Below are positions 1 through 8,855 of a DNA stretch of 64,000 nt, piece by piece (positions within the stretch are counted from its first letter, which is position 1; every line of letters starts with the position of its first letter). This DNA is from Planctomycetaceae bacterium. GTDB lineage: Bacteria > Planctomycetota > Planctomycetia > Pirellulales > Pirellulaceae. The DNA lies in the NCBI GenBank assembly GCA_002709225.1, contig PAQH01000010.1, positions 35,636-99,635 of the forward strand, in the 5' to 3' direction. The notes under the pieces were generated by a model that searched no databases, was not told where the DNA came from, and saw nothing but the letters and a program-made list of their open reading frames with translations. The position numbers and the translations under genes were made by a program.

Positions 1-1455
1 GTGACACCGCCAGGCGTTCCAGAACGACCAGGACCCCGCAGAGCGCCCCCGCCCGATTATTTCTCCCGCCGGGTGCAATTCAAGATTTTCCTGCTGGTCT
101 GCGTCTTTATGCTAGTTGTCGTCATGATGGAAAAAGCACGCGATCCCAGCATGTACGCTTGGATGGGGTTCGACCGAGTCGGCGAAGCCACGCGTACCCC
201 GGACTCGACGCCCTCACCAAGCGAAAACCGTGTTCCAGTACAACGTGAACCCTCCACTGGCGAGATTCCAGGATTGGTGCAAGGACCACGGCGTCCCGAA
301 ACACCCTGGCAGCGGCCCGCCGAGCGACCAATGGATCGCCTTGGCCAGGCGGAGACCCTCGCCTGGAACCATGTGTGGACGGCATTGCGACGCGCTGACC
401 GGGATACTCTCAACCGCTGGCTGGAACGCGCTCAAACGGGCGGCACCCTTGACCGGACTTCCGGTAAAGCAATGATCGCGCAGCTTGCGAAACACTGGTC
501 GAGCTTTCTCAAGCAACAAGGCCAACTCCTCACCCAGCAGCGAGAGCAACTTAACGACGAAGGACACAAAGAATGGACAGGCATCCTGGACCAACTCCAG
601 ACCCTCTGGTCCGAAACGTATGAACCGGCACTCGAACTCGCCGCCAGCGACGTCAGTTTGTCGCCGCCACAACACCAGACTCTCCAAAACGTCCAGGATC
701 GGATCGCGGAATTCGCGATCACAAAAATCCGCGACAATACTCTGCACCGAGCGGTCGAACAGGAAGCCTGGTTTCACCTGTTGGACATCCTGCAACGCAC
801 ACCAGAACCGCTGCTGCAGGAACGTTCGACGGGTAACGCCAGTTATCTCCAGCTCTTTCAACAACCGGGGGAATACCGCGCCAAGTTGGTCACAGTGCGG
901 GGAAGCGCACGGATGATTTCACGATTTCCAGCACCTCGCAACCAGTATGGAATCGACCATTACTACCGAATCACCTTGAAACCAATGGGCGGCCCAGACA
1001 ATCCGATCTTGATCTACGCACTTGGGTTACCTGGCCAGTTTCCGGTTCCCCGGGAACCGGAAATACACGTCAACGTGCGTGAGGAAATCGAATGTGCCGG
1101 ATATTTCTTCAAACGCCTCGTCTTTCGCTCCAGAGACGGGCTGAGGACCGCGCCACTCGTGCTGGCCAAACTGCCACGCTGGTACCCGTCACCCGTGACA
1201 CGGAGCGTCTCGCGACCCAATCCAATATGGGTATCTGTAGGTGTTGTAGCCTGCCTGGCAACCGCGATCTCACTCGCCTGGCTGGCCTACAAACGGACAC
1301 AGCGAGTGGCCTCCAGCCACCAACGCAGTGCAAACCAGACACTCAGCTTGTCCATCGCTGATGACGACCTGGTAACAGCGCCGCTGGAGACACTTCACGA
1401 GCTGGCCCAAGCCGACCGCGACACACGATCAATCGAGAACCCACCCAGGCACTGA
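1..1455 (+). CDS. Membrane-anchored protein of unknown function, paralogue of the next gene
   Basis: I do not recognise a named family. The frame is open from the first base, which is a GTG, so the true start may lie outside the window. A hydrophobic segment at about residues 28-43 would anchor the N-terminus. A mainly polar, alpha-helical middle follows, then a beta-rich module at about 285-375 (VRGSARMISR, YGIDHYYRITL, GYFFKRLVFRS). A second membrane segment lies at about 408-428 before a short acidic tail. The module and the C-terminal membrane segment recur in the next gene (YGIKYYYQI, GWFFKLWAYRS), so the two are paralogues. The module looks like an OB-type small beta barrel, which is inference. 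The stop codon overlaps the next start by one base, implying co-translation. Confidence 0.8.
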   Translation: MTPPGVPERPGPRRAPPPDYFSRRVQFKIFLLVCVFMLVVVMMEKARDPSMYAWMGFDRVGEATRTPDSTPSPSENRVPVQREPSTGEIPGLVQGPRRPETPWQRPAERPMDRLGQAETLAWNHVWTALRRADRDTLNRWLERAQTGGTLDRTSGKAMIAQLAKHWSSFLKQQGQLLTQQREQLNDEGHKEWTGILDQLQTLWSETYEPALELAASDVSLSPPQHQTLQNVQDRIAEFAITKIRDNTLHRAVEQEAWFHLLDILQRTPEPLLQERSTGNASYLQLFQQPGEYRAKLVTVRGSARMISRFPAPRNQYGIDHYYRITLKPMGGPDNPILIYALGLPGQFPVPREPEIHVNVREEIECAGYFFKRLVFRSRDGLRTAPLVLAKLPRWYPSPVTRSVSRPNPIWVSVGVVACLATAISLAWLAYKRTQRVASSHQRSANQTLSLSIADDDLVTAPLETLHELAQADRDTRSIENPPRH

Positions 1456-3050
1456 TGGATAATCCCGCGAGTCCGCAGCAATGCGAGCACACACGGTCTT
1501 GGCAACATGGCCGCCGCCTCTATTACTGGCGTGACGTGCAGAAGCTGACAATGGCCCGCTTGCTGCTGGCGGCTGCCAGCGTATTTCCCTGGGTCCACAT
1601 CCCTGCCCACATCCCTGCCCAGTCGCGGCCGACTCCCAACTCAGAAACCTCGATATTGCCACTGCTGGGCGAATCACGCAGCCCGCGAGCGCAGCTGGCC
1701 CAGGCAGGGATCGACGACAGCCATTGGAATCAATTTGTCGATGGCAATGCGCTCAGCGAAGCCGACGAGGAGGCACTCTTGAAAATCCTGTTTCGGCTCC
1801 CGCGTCTGTTCTCTTCGTACGATCTCGAGCGGGCGGCCCACCAGAACATACCTGCCGACATCACCGAGGAGCCGGACTCCCACCGTGGCAAGGTGTTCGC
1901 CTTACAAGGAAAGGCGGTTGCTGTCGAATCAGTCACCCTGGTACCGCGCCTCGCCCAGCTCTTCGAATTCAACCAATTTTTCCGAGTTCGCATTCAACAC
2001 GCCCTGTCGCCACACCAGCTCGTCTTCTGCACCCGCACGATTCCCCGGGCCTGGCACCTGCAACCGATCAGAAACGAACCAGTGCGAGTCCGAGGACTCT
2101 TTCTGAAACTCGGAGAAACGGTCGCTGGCCGGCCCCAACTCGTCTGTGCCGGTTCTCGACTGGCCTGGTTACCTTCGCATCCCAACCGGGCAGCAGGGAT
2201 TCGCCAGGAACACGTCCTGCTCGCCCGACATGGCATGGATGCAGGACTCTTCGACGCGTTGCGGAAAACGAATCGCCGGCGCATTCAAGGAGCGGATCGC
2301 GAGTGCTTCTACCAGCTCCTGGCAACTGCCACGGTAATTCCCGAAAACCAACTGACGCCCTTTGCCGGCAAGTTGAATTTAGAGACGATTCTGACCCGGC
2401 CAGAAACCCAGCACGGCACGGTTCACCGGATCCGTGCCCAGGCGCGCCGGATTACACGGGTCGTCGTCGCTGACGAAGACATCATCGCACGCTATGGGAT
2501 CAAGTACTACTATCAAATTGATGGGGCGTTACCACTGGGACCAACCACGGTCACCACGGGAAAGAAGCAAAAGGCGGATCGGCTGCAATATACGAACACC
2601 TACCCGGCCACATTCTGCGTCAGGGAACTGCCCGACCGACTGGCCGCGATCGACCGGCGACTCAGTTCAGGCCAGTCGACGACAGAAAACCTGAACGAAT
2701 CGATCGTCCTGAACGGCTGGTTCTTCAAACTGTGGGCGTATCGCAGCCGATTTACAGAAGAATACTCAGAAAATATGCCCCAGGTAAGTCCGATATTCCT
2801 GGCTGCGCAACCGCAACTTCCCCGGCCTACGTCCCGCTCCGCGATTCCGGGACTGATCGGAGGCAGCCTGTTTGTAGTCGCGATCGGGCTCATCTGGATC
2901 CTGACCTGGCGTTCTTCCCGTAAAGCAACAAAGCGACCTCAACGAACCGGGAACGCACGCGCGCAAACACCCCCAGCCGACCTTAACCAGTTACTTGAAG
3001 ACGTCGCCTCACAGCCCGACTTCAGCAATCTCACAGAAGAACCTGAGTGA
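1455..3050 (+). CDS. Secreted/membrane protein of unknown function with two beta modules, paralogue of the upstream gene
   Basis: This is an unrecognised family. The ATG overlaps the upstream TGA (TGATG), which favours this start. An internal ATG at 1551 would instead put a signal-like sequence (MARLLLAAASVFPW) at the very N-terminus, so the start is uncertain. Two related beta-rich modules are visible at about residues 140-235 (GKVFALQGKAVAVESV, FFRVRIQ, PVRVRGLFLKLGE) and 310-440 (VHRIRAQARRITRVVV, YGIKYYYQIDG, LNGWFFKLWAYRS). A transmembrane segment at about 458-478 is followed by an acidic cytoplasmic tail. The upstream protein carries one such module. An in-frame 12-bp tandem duplication gives HIPAHIPA near residue 50. 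The role is unknown; co-translation suggests the two proteins act together in the envelope. Confidence 0.8.
   Translation: MDNPASPQQCEHTRSWQHGRRLYYWRDVQKLTMARLLLAAASVFPWVHIPAHIPAQSRPTPNSETSILPLLGESRSPRAQLAQAGIDDSHWNQFVDGNALSEADEEALLKILFRLPRLFSSYDLERAAHQNIPADITEEPDSHRGKVFALQGKAVAVESVTLVPRLAQLFEFNQFFRVRIQHALSPHQLVFCTRTIPRAWHLQPIRNEPVRVRGLFLKLGETVAGRPQLVCAGSRLAWLPSHPNRAAGIRQEHVLLARHGMDAGLFDALRKTNRRRIQGADRECFYQLLATATVIPENQLTPFAGKLNLETILTRPETQHGTVHRIRAQARRITRVVVADEDIIARYGIKYYYQIDGALPLGPTTVTTGKKQKADRLQYTNTYPATFCVRELPDRLAAIDRRLSSGQSTTENLNESIVLNGWFFKLWAYRSRFTEEYSENMPQVSPIFLAAQPQLPRPTSRSAIPGLIGGSLFVVAIGLIWILTWRSSRKATKRPQRTGNARAQTPPADLNQLLEDVASQPDFSNLTEEPE
1597..1620 (+). repeat. Tandem duplication, 12 bp x 2, inside a gene
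   Basis: Two exact copies of ACATCCCTGCCC sit side by side. The unit is a multiple of three, so the reading frame is kept and four residues (HIPA) are doubled just after the hydrophobic leader. Confidence 0.9.
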
Positions 3051-3092
3051 AACGAATTGCCTGCCGGGCTGAAACTCGCAGCGAGAGCCGAT

Positions 3093-4271
3093 TTACTTGA
3101 TCTCGATCAGCAGATCCACCGTTTCGACTTTCTCACGCTTCTCAATTCTGCGAAAGACGTCGACTTCAAATGGCCGCTTGATGCTATTACCGGCGACGTC
3201 TTCCAGCGTACTGTCGATCATCAGCCGGTAGCTTCCCGCTTGCCACTGCTGTTTCGGGATGAACCGCCAACGCGTCTCCTGTTGGTCGACCATGACTTCA
3301 CCTGCCACAGCCTGTCCCTGCGGCGAAACAACGGCGAGAACACGCGTAAGCATGGCATAGTCGAGGGGTGCAGGAAAACGCACCGTCAACGGTTCTCGGG
3401 CACCGGACCGCGGACCGCTGACTTGCCACTTTTCAGGGGCCGGCTGACGGTGATCCGGAGCAGTCGCCTGCCACAATCTGCGCAACCCCTGCTTTAAGGG
3501 TCGTCCGTTTGCGTCCCTCCAACGCTGACTAATCGTCAACGTATAACGTCTCCCCTCTTCCATGATCGGGCCCAGCTCTTCGCGCGGCTTTAATCCTCGT
3601 TTGATGCGCCCCGGATCAAACAACACGGTCAGCCGAGTTCCTGTCGGATCCCAGAGTTCTTCTCCTACCTCCAGGAAAGGCAAATCGACCACCTGGCCGG
3701 AAGCGTCCAGCAGCTGGATGTGCCTGTACGAATCCCCCTGTGTCATCGGCTGGGAAAACTGCAAATAAAGTCGCAACAGATTCTCCGGCACACGCGTGCT
3801 CGACGGATAGAGCGCCAAGAGTTCCGTAGCCGGCTTATCCACCGCGGGGATTTTCACCAACTGCCGCATCGGACGACTGCCCTGCCAGTGAACTTCGTAT
3901 GACAGTCCAGGGCGGAACGAGAATCGCGGGGTAAACACGATTTCCCGAGCAGACTGCGTGTAGCGTCCCAAAACCGGCACGCGTCGCGCTGTGAGCTGCG
4001 CGTTGACCACATAGACCGCTAGCAGTTCACGCCAACGCATGTCGCGTTGCACACAACGACGGGCGAGCGCCACATCAGCGGGATCGGAGACATTCACTTT
4101 GACTTGGTACTGCGTCCCCCGTTTCACTAAATTAATGCGTACTTGATCAATGCGTACTTGGTCAATGCGTACTTTGGAGTGACGTTTGTCCTCCACGCCG
4201 GCCAACAAGGTCCCAGACAGGGTCACCAGGCCAAACACAACGAGTACCAGTTTGGCACACCATCGCGTCAT
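3093..4271 (-). CDS. Secreted protein with bacterial Ig-like repeats
   Basis: The start at 4271 (MTRWCAKLVLVVFG) gives a clear signal peptide ending near LLAG; the frame extends 13 codons upstream without support. The mature protein has beta-strand-rich segments typical of SbsA/Big_5-type Ig-like domains: one at about residues 145-260 (STRVPENLLRLYLQFSQPMT, a 'low edge of a fold' signature) and one near the C-terminus (LTVRFPAPLDYAMLTRVL, GSYRLMIDSTLEDVAGN). The phrase 'I.stlEDvaGN' is characteristic of this fold. It probably acts in the periplasm or at the surface as a binding or structural module; no catalytic motif is visible. It is convergent with the paralogous pair on the left. A 15-bp repeat doubles VRIDQ near the mature N-terminus. 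Confidence 0.75.
   Translation of the reverse strand: MTRWCAKLVLVVFGLVTLSGTLLAGVEDKRHSKVRIDQVRIDQVRINLVKRGTQYQVKVNVSDPADVALARRCVQRDMRWRELLAVYVVNAQLTARRVPVLGRYTQSAREIVFTPRFSFRPGLSYEVHWQGSRPMRQLVKIPAVDKPATELLALYPSSTRVPENLLRLYLQFSQPMTQGDSYRHIQLLDASGQVVDLPFLEVGEELWDPTGTRLTVLFDPGRIKRGLKPREELGPIMEEGRRYTLTISQRWRDANGRPLKQGLRRLWQATAPDHRQPAPEKWQVSGPRSGAREPLTVRFPAPLDYAMLTRVLAVVSPQGQAVAGEVMVDQQETRWRFIPKQQWQAGSYRLMIDSTLEDVAGNSIKRPFEVDVFRRIEKREKVETVDLLIEIK
4134..4175. repeat. Tandem repeat, 15 bp x ~3, coding VRIDQ
   Basis: The unit AATGCGTACTTGATC is repeated with one mismatch and then a partial third copy. On the minus strand it encodes VRIDQ-VRIDQ-VRIN in the secreted Ig-like protein. The unit keeps the frame. 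Confidence 0.85.
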
Positions 4272-4391
4272 TCCATCACCCCTGAAGTGAAAGCAGAGGC
4301 GACCAGGCAACAGCGTGTTACCTGGTCGCCAAAATACTCACAGACGCACGACAACTTGCCCGGCTGCCGTGCACCCCCGGGACATCGTCAA

Positions 4392-5501
4392 TCAGGGCAA
4401 CGCTACCGACTGCAGATTCTCCTGGCCATCCTCTCCCTGAACAAGGACTAGTGCCATGCTCTCGTTCAGCCGGTCCAACTGCGTCACGCCCTTGAGTGAT
4501 TTAATCGTCTCATACTTCAACCCGGCAGTTCCACCACCACCAACGCGTTTGGTGATCCCGGCAATCTTATCGATATTCTCCGTGGTCACTTTCATAATGC
4601 CACGCGCATTGTTGGCAATCAAAATATAGTCTTTACCCTTGTCGCTGTAGACCACCATGTCGAGCGGACGGTTGCGATTGCCCAACTCAGCAATCGTCGT
4701 TCCTTTGACCTTACTTCCGGGTTTGAGGTCTGCAATGGGAAATTTGACGAGCGGCGTGCAGGTATAGCCGGCCAACAGATAGGAAGCGCCAGCAATCTTG
4801 TACGCGGCAAACGTTCGTACGGGGGAGCGCGTCTCAAAGGCCCCGTGGGCGCCATGGTAAATCTCGACGCTGGTCCCTTTGTCCACCTGCTGGAAAGGAA
4901 ACGGAATCGATCGCAGATTGGAGGCAAATTCCTCGTTGGACAAACCGGCCACAATGACGCGACCATCGACAAATGCCAGGTCGGTAATGGACTGGGTCCG
5001 GCGATTGGATTTCCGGCCTCGTCGTTGCACTTCTCGATTTGCCGGAGCGTTCGGCAACTGCGCATGCGAGTGTTTGACGCCAGTCAATTCGACGATCGCC
5101 AAATCTCCAGCAGGATTTACCCGCAGTAATACCGCCGCCGACTCCGGCCCGCTACCACGCATCACCGACATAAACACATTGCCACTCGCCGGATTCACCA
5201 CAACGTCAATTACACGAACCCCTCGAGGTGTCGTGCCTAACGCCGCGGCAATCTGCCCCCCCAGATTTTTCAGGTCGTAACTCGCCTTGTCTGCATCACC
5301 GCTGCGATCTGCGGTATCCACAGCATAAATCTTGGCCGCAAGCGGGTCACTCACAAACAATACTCCGTCGGGCCCAAACGCGAGTGGCCCCACAGAAGTC
5401 AGCTTAATATCGCCCTGCTTGAGGCCTTCCGTGAGATCTGCGTTCGCCACGGATATCAAAGCCAACCCTAGAATCAATCCTCGAATACTCCGGCACAACA
5501 T
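4392..5501 (-). CDS. Secreted beta-propeller-like protein
   Basis: The start at 5501 (MLCRSIRGLILGLALISVANA) is preceded by AAAGGGGAG eight bases or so upstream and begins a signal peptide; the frame continues 15 codons further without support. About 350 mature residues carry propeller-like blades: GPLAFGPDGVLFVSDPLAAKI, VIDVVVNPASGNVFMSVM, ITDLAFVDGRVIVAGLSN, RPLDMVVYSDKGKDYILIAN. This resembles NHL/SMP-30-type six-bladed propellers, but I cannot assign a family. No catalytic residues are evident. It is a monocistronic-looking gene, divergent from the lipase-like gene on the right. A periplasmic scaffold or sensor role is only a guess. Confidence 0.75.
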   Translation of the reverse strand: MLCRSIRGLILGLALISVANADLTEGLKQGDIKLTSVGPLAFGPDGVLFVSDPLAAKIYAVDTADRSGDADKASYDLKNLGGQIAAALGTTPRGVRVIDVVVNPASGNVFMSVMRGSGPESAAVLLRVNPAGDLAIVELTGVKHSHAQLPNAPANREVQRRGRKSNRRTQSITDLAFVDGRVIVAGLSNEEFASNLRSIPFPFQQVDKGTSVEIYHGAHGAFETRSPVRTFAAYKIAGASYLLAGYTCTPLVKFPIADLKPGSKVKGTTIAELGNRNRPLDMVVYSDKGKDYILIANNARGIMKVTTENIDKIAGITKRVGGGGTAGLKYETIKSLKGVTQLDRLNESMALVLVQGEDGQENLQSVALP

Positions 5502-5911
5502 GACCGCTCCCCTTTCTGATCGGAAAAGTCGACAGGTGTTCCACACCGCTCGCCATTATCGGATGCTGCGCATGCCGTGCAAGTCAGCTAGTCCTTTCTC
5601 CGACCAGCAACGCCCAGCACAGCCAGCTGGCGGAAGCGTGCTGGGCGGCCAAAGGGCGGACTGGCAATCCCGGTCATTCAACAAATGTTTTCGTGTTGGC
5701 TCGCCATCGCCGGATAGATATGCTGGCAGCTGGCCTACATGCTTTTGCCGCATGACAACGGTTGCCAATGTAGGGTAGCTGCATAGGAAAGGTGTCTGAA
5801 TCGATGGAACAGCAAATTGTCAAGCGTCTCAAGTTGTCCAGGAAACAACTTTCTGATGAAGTCAACCCCAGGCCTTCGCTACGTTTAGCGTTCACACTAC
5901 GCGGCCGATCG
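5502..5911. other. Divergent intergenic region, ~410 bp
   Basis: This lies between divergently transcribed genes and must hold both promoters. I see the minus-strand ribosome-binding site (AAAGGGGAG, near 5510) and a strong inverted repeat at 5611-5647, described separately. A weak TTGCCA-N16-TAGGAA pair at about 5761-5788 could serve the rightward genes. No coding sequence is convincing. Confidence 0.5.
5611..5647. repeat. Inverted repeat with nested palindrome
   Basis: CGCCCAGCAC (5611-5620) is perfectly complementary to GTGCTGGGCG (5638-5647). The loop contains a perfect 10-base palindrome, GCCAGCTGGC (5622-5631). It sits between two divergent start codons, so it is not an obvious terminator for either gene. 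It could be an operator or an RNA structure. Confidence 0.6.
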
Positions 5912-6952
5912 ATGCGCCGCGAACTGGTCGCCTGCCTCATTTTTGTTGTCGGAACCGCGGTCGGGTTCAGCAACGACAAGACGCCCGGCGAGCAGCAGCC
6001 CCCTAACCGCCTGCCAGCGTTTCTGCGAACCCCCACAATGGGGGGAAAGCAGTTCTGGTCCGACCAGTTCATTCACCCACCCTGGCGCGTTCAACGCCAT
6101 GTGCTGACCGATGTCTGTCGACTACTGGATGGATCAGATCGAGCCGTAATTTGGGGCAGTTACCGCAAATGCCTGGCAGAATTCGAACAAATCAAACAAC
6201 AGCAGCATGTGCCGCCCTGGAAATCCCGAGTGGTGATCGTACTGCATGGCGCCATTCGCTCCCGTAGCTCGATGGCGCCCATCTGCCAGCTTCTCGAAAA
6301 GCGGGCCGGCTATCAGGCAATCAACGTCTCCTACGCAAGTACTAGGGCGAGAATCTCTCAGCACGCCATCGCGTTGCGCAAGATCATTGAACAGCTCGGC
6401 CCGCAAGTCAAAGAAATCAACTTTGTCGCACACAGCATGGGCAACCTGGTGATTCGACACTACTTGCAAGACCTGAAACTTCAGTCGCGTAAATCGGCCG
6501 CCACTCCGCGCATCGGTCGCATGGTAATGCTGGCACCGCCAAATCAAGGGACGGAGCTCGCCGCCCGGGTCAGGAATAACCCGATTTTCCTTGCTCTGTG
6601 GGGAGTCAGCGGCGGAGAAATGGCAACCTGGAAGACACTTGAACCATGTCTGGGAATTCCAGACTGCGAATTCGGAATCATTGCCGGCAACCCACTCCCC
6701 CATCAACAAGGCAACCCGCTCATAGAGGGGCCTGACGACCTGGTCGTGGGTGTCCAGGAAACCCAATTACCTGGTGCGCATGACTTCCTGGTACTGCCCG
6801 TTTCCCACAGCACAATCATGCACGATCAACGCGTTCAGAATGCGACCTTGCGGTTTTTCCAACGCGGTCACTTTCGTAGCGCCGCACTTCGACAACCCAT
6901 TCCGGCCATCACCCAGCCTGGCTCCACCCCAAACCGCGGAGTTACTCCATGA
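5912..6952 (+). CDS. Secreted alpha/beta-hydrolase, lipase-like
   Basis: Start at 5912 (MRRELVACLIFVVGTAVGFS) gives a signal peptide; the frame is open 40 codons upstream but that stretch is not protein-like. The fold is an alpha/beta hydrolase: the HG oxyanion turn is in VVIVLHGAIRSR, the nucleophile elbow is AHSMG with Ser175, and the likely catalytic His is H299 in PVSHSTIMHD. The AHSMGN elbow and the overall length fit PGAP1/lipase-type esterases acting on envelope or extracellular lipids, but the substrate cannot be read from sequence. The stop overlaps the next gene's start (ATGA), so the two are translationally coupled. Confidence 0.85.
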   Translation: MRRELVACLIFVVGTAVGFSNDKTPGEQQPPNRLPAFLRTPTMGGKQFWSDQFIHPPWRVQRHVLTDVCRLLDGSDRAVIWGSYRKCLAEFEQIKQQQHVPPWKSRVVIVLHGAIRSRSSMAPICQLLEKRAGYQAINVSYASTRARISQHAIALRKIIEQLGPQVKEINFVAHSMGNLVIRHYLQDLKLQSRKSAATPRIGRMVMLAPPNQGTELAARVRNNPIFLALWGVSGGEMATWKTLEPCLGIPDCEFGIIAGNPLPHQQGNPLIEGPDDLVVGVQETQLPGAHDFLVLPVSHSTIMHDQRVQNATLRFFQRGHFRSAALRQPIPAITQPGSTPNRGVTP

Positions 6953-7947
6953 AACCAATTCACGCCATCGTCACGGTGTTGATCTGCCAGGGTCTGCTTG
7001 GGAATCGTGGCAGCCTACGGTGCGAGGTACCACTCCACCGTGATTCGGTCATCCACTTCGCCACACAGCACGAATCCGCCACGCTGCTCAAAAAGCGGGA
7101 TCGCTTCGTGACCGCCATGAGCGCTTTCGATCGCCAGGCCAGGCTACGGGTCTCGCGAGACGTCAGCGAAAAGGAGTACCTCGAGTATTCCAGTTCACAG
7201 GCAATTGCATGGGAAGCCGAGGAAGTCCTCCGCCTGACACGGGTCGTCAAGACACTAGAGCAACGCCTGGCAACCTTCAAGATCCCATTTCCGAAACGCA
7301 TTCTGCTGGTTCGTACCACTGGTAAGGAAGAGGGCGGCGCCGCCTACTGCCGCGGAAATGGTGTCATTCTCCCCAAAGGAAAACCGGGCCCCGATAGCGC
7401 GGCAGCCGAACGACTATTACTGCATGAATTGTTCCACATTCTCAGCAGCCATCAGCGCGACCTCAGGCATCGTCTCTATGCTTTAATTGGCTTCCACCCG
7501 TGTCCAGAAATTCAACTTCCCGGAGAACTGCGCAATCGAAAAATCACCAACCCAGATGGTCCTCACATCGCTTACTTTATCGAGCTGGAAGAAAACGATG
7601 AAAAATTCCCCGTCGTTCCAGTACTTTATGCATCCGTCGACCGCTTTCCCGAAGGCGCGAAAAATTTCTTCCAGGTGATGCAGTTCAAGTTGATGCGTGT
7701 CATACGTATGGGAGACGAGTGGCAAGCCCAACTGAGTGACGGAAAACCGACCTTTCTGGAGGTCAACCAGCGAAAAACAACACCCGCATCGCTGTTTGCG
7801 CAAATCGGCAAGAATACCGGGTACATCATCCACCCAGACGAGATTCTGGCTGACAATTTTGTCTACCTCGTGCTGAACAAAAAAGACTTACCCAGCCCGC
7901 AGCTGGTCCAAGGCATGCGCACATTGTTATCGGCTGGCAGCCCCTAA
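6949..7947 (+). CDS. Secreted putative zinc metallopeptidase-like protein (HELFH)
   Basis: The ATG overlaps the hydrolase stop (ATGA). A weak signal peptide precedes about 310 mature residues. The only diagnostic motif is HELFH at residues 159-163 (LLLHELFHILSSHQ), matching the HExxH zinc site of gluzincin/metzincin-type peptidases. The third ligand is not certain: E and H residues follow, but no Glu-zincin or metzincin signature is clear. Family unassigned. Coupling to the lipase-like gene suggests a shared periplasmic substrate or process. The stop codon lies in a 22-bp exact tandem duplication. Confidence 0.7.
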   Translation: MKPIHAIVTVLICQGLLGNRGSLRCEVPLHRDSVIHFATQHESATLLKKRDRFVTAMSAFDRQARLRVSRDVSEKEYLEYSSSQAIAWEAEEVLRLTRVVKTLEQRLATFKIPFPKRILLVRTTGKEEGGAAYCRGNGVILPKGKPGPDSAAAERLLLHELFHILSSHQRDLRHRLYALIGFHPCPEIQLPGELRNRKITNPDGPHIAYFIELEENDEKFPVVPVLYASVDRFPEGAKNFFQVMQFKLMRVIRMGDEWQAQLSDGKPTFLEVNQRKTTPASLFAQIGKNTGYIIHPDEILADNFVYLVLNKKDLPSPQLVQGMRTLLSAGSP

Positions 7948-7969
7948 GTTATCGGCTGGCAGCCCCTAA
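7926..7969. repeat. Tandem duplication, 22 bp x 2, across a stop codon
   Basis: Two exact 22-base copies run head to tail (7926-7947 and 7948-7969). The first ends with the TAA stop of the HELFH protein, so the second copy is entirely 3' untranslated. Confidence 0.95.
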
Positions 7970-7991
7970 AGCCCCAGAACGCGGCCCCGCA

Positions 7992-8855
7992 TCAATCACC
8001 CTCGCCGTGAACGTGAATCACAACCTCCTGCTGGTGATCACGAATCCCGGCCAAACGCACTTCGATGCGCGCTCCGTAAGCTTGCACTTCAGCAATCTTG
8101 AAGGACGCCGGACTGCCTGCGAAATGGTCCACTCTCAGACGTGGAACGCTTTCCAGTGGTGGGCAAAACGCAAGGTGCACTGTCTGCGACCGCGCCGCGG
8201 GAGGAAAGACACTCCGGCAGTAGAATTCTAACACCTCTCCGCCCTCGGCATTGTGAGCGCGTGAAGATTGCTGAAAAACGGTTGCGGGCAATCCCTCCCG
8301 TCCAACCGGCGAGAACAGTTCTCGTTGCGGTATTGTCTCTCGCTCGTGTCGGGAAGCGCTCGGCGTCGCTGGTAGGGGATGCATCATGCGGCGGGTGGTC
8401 CAACGTTTCACACTCCACCCCACCCAAGCGCCTTCACTCAGTAAGAATGCACTCCAACAAACTGCGTTGGAGCTGGCTGGCCAGCTACACAGTGCAACGG
8501 TCAAGCCAACGGCAGCGACAGGCGACAAGAGAAACGGAAACTCAAGCCAGAAACGAAAACGCGGACCGCCGGAACGCTGGGACGCAAATAAGCGGACGGT
8601 CGCCAATGTGAGAAGCGTCGCCATGGTTCCCGCACGCATCGAACCAGCCGGCAAGGACACCAACGCCCCTCCGTACCTCCGCAATACGAGGAATCCCGCC
8701 AGTGCGACCATCGAAAATAACGTCGCCAAGAGACTGGCGGCGAAAATCTCCTCGACCTGTCCGGTGCGGCGCAACGCTCGGGTGGGATTCACGTCCATGA
8801 TTTCCGGCTGCCATTCCCGGAGGCCTGCCAACAACCCCAGGTTGGTGACCCTCAA
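7992..8855 (-). CDS. Hypothetical membrane protein downstream of metK
   Basis: No family recognised. The longest start is a TTG at 8855 that overlaps the metK stop; an ATG at 8798 ([13 protein letters not shown]) is an equally good choice. Four hydrophobic segments can be seen in the first half ([22 protein letters not shown], split by a loop; [48 protein letters not shown]). The C-terminal ~100 residues are soluble and beta-rich ([22 protein letters not shown]). The frame on the other strand (8386-8868) is shorter and compositionally poor. Position directly behind metK suggests co-transcription, not shared function. Confidence 0.6.
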   Translation of the reverse strand: MRVTNLGLLAGLREWQPEIMDVNPTRALRRTGQVEEIFAASLLATLFSMVALAGFLVLRRYGGALVSLPAGSMRAGTMATLLTLATVRLFASQRSGGPRFRFWLEFPFLLSPVAAVGLTVALCSWPASSNAVCWSAFLLSEGAWVGWSVKRWTTRRMMHPLPATPSASRHERETIPQRELFSPVGREGLPATVFQQSSRAHNAEGGEVLEFYCRSVFPPAARSQTVHLAFCPPLESVPRLRVDHFAGSPASFKIAEVQAYGARIEVRLAGIRDHQQEVVIHVHGEGD

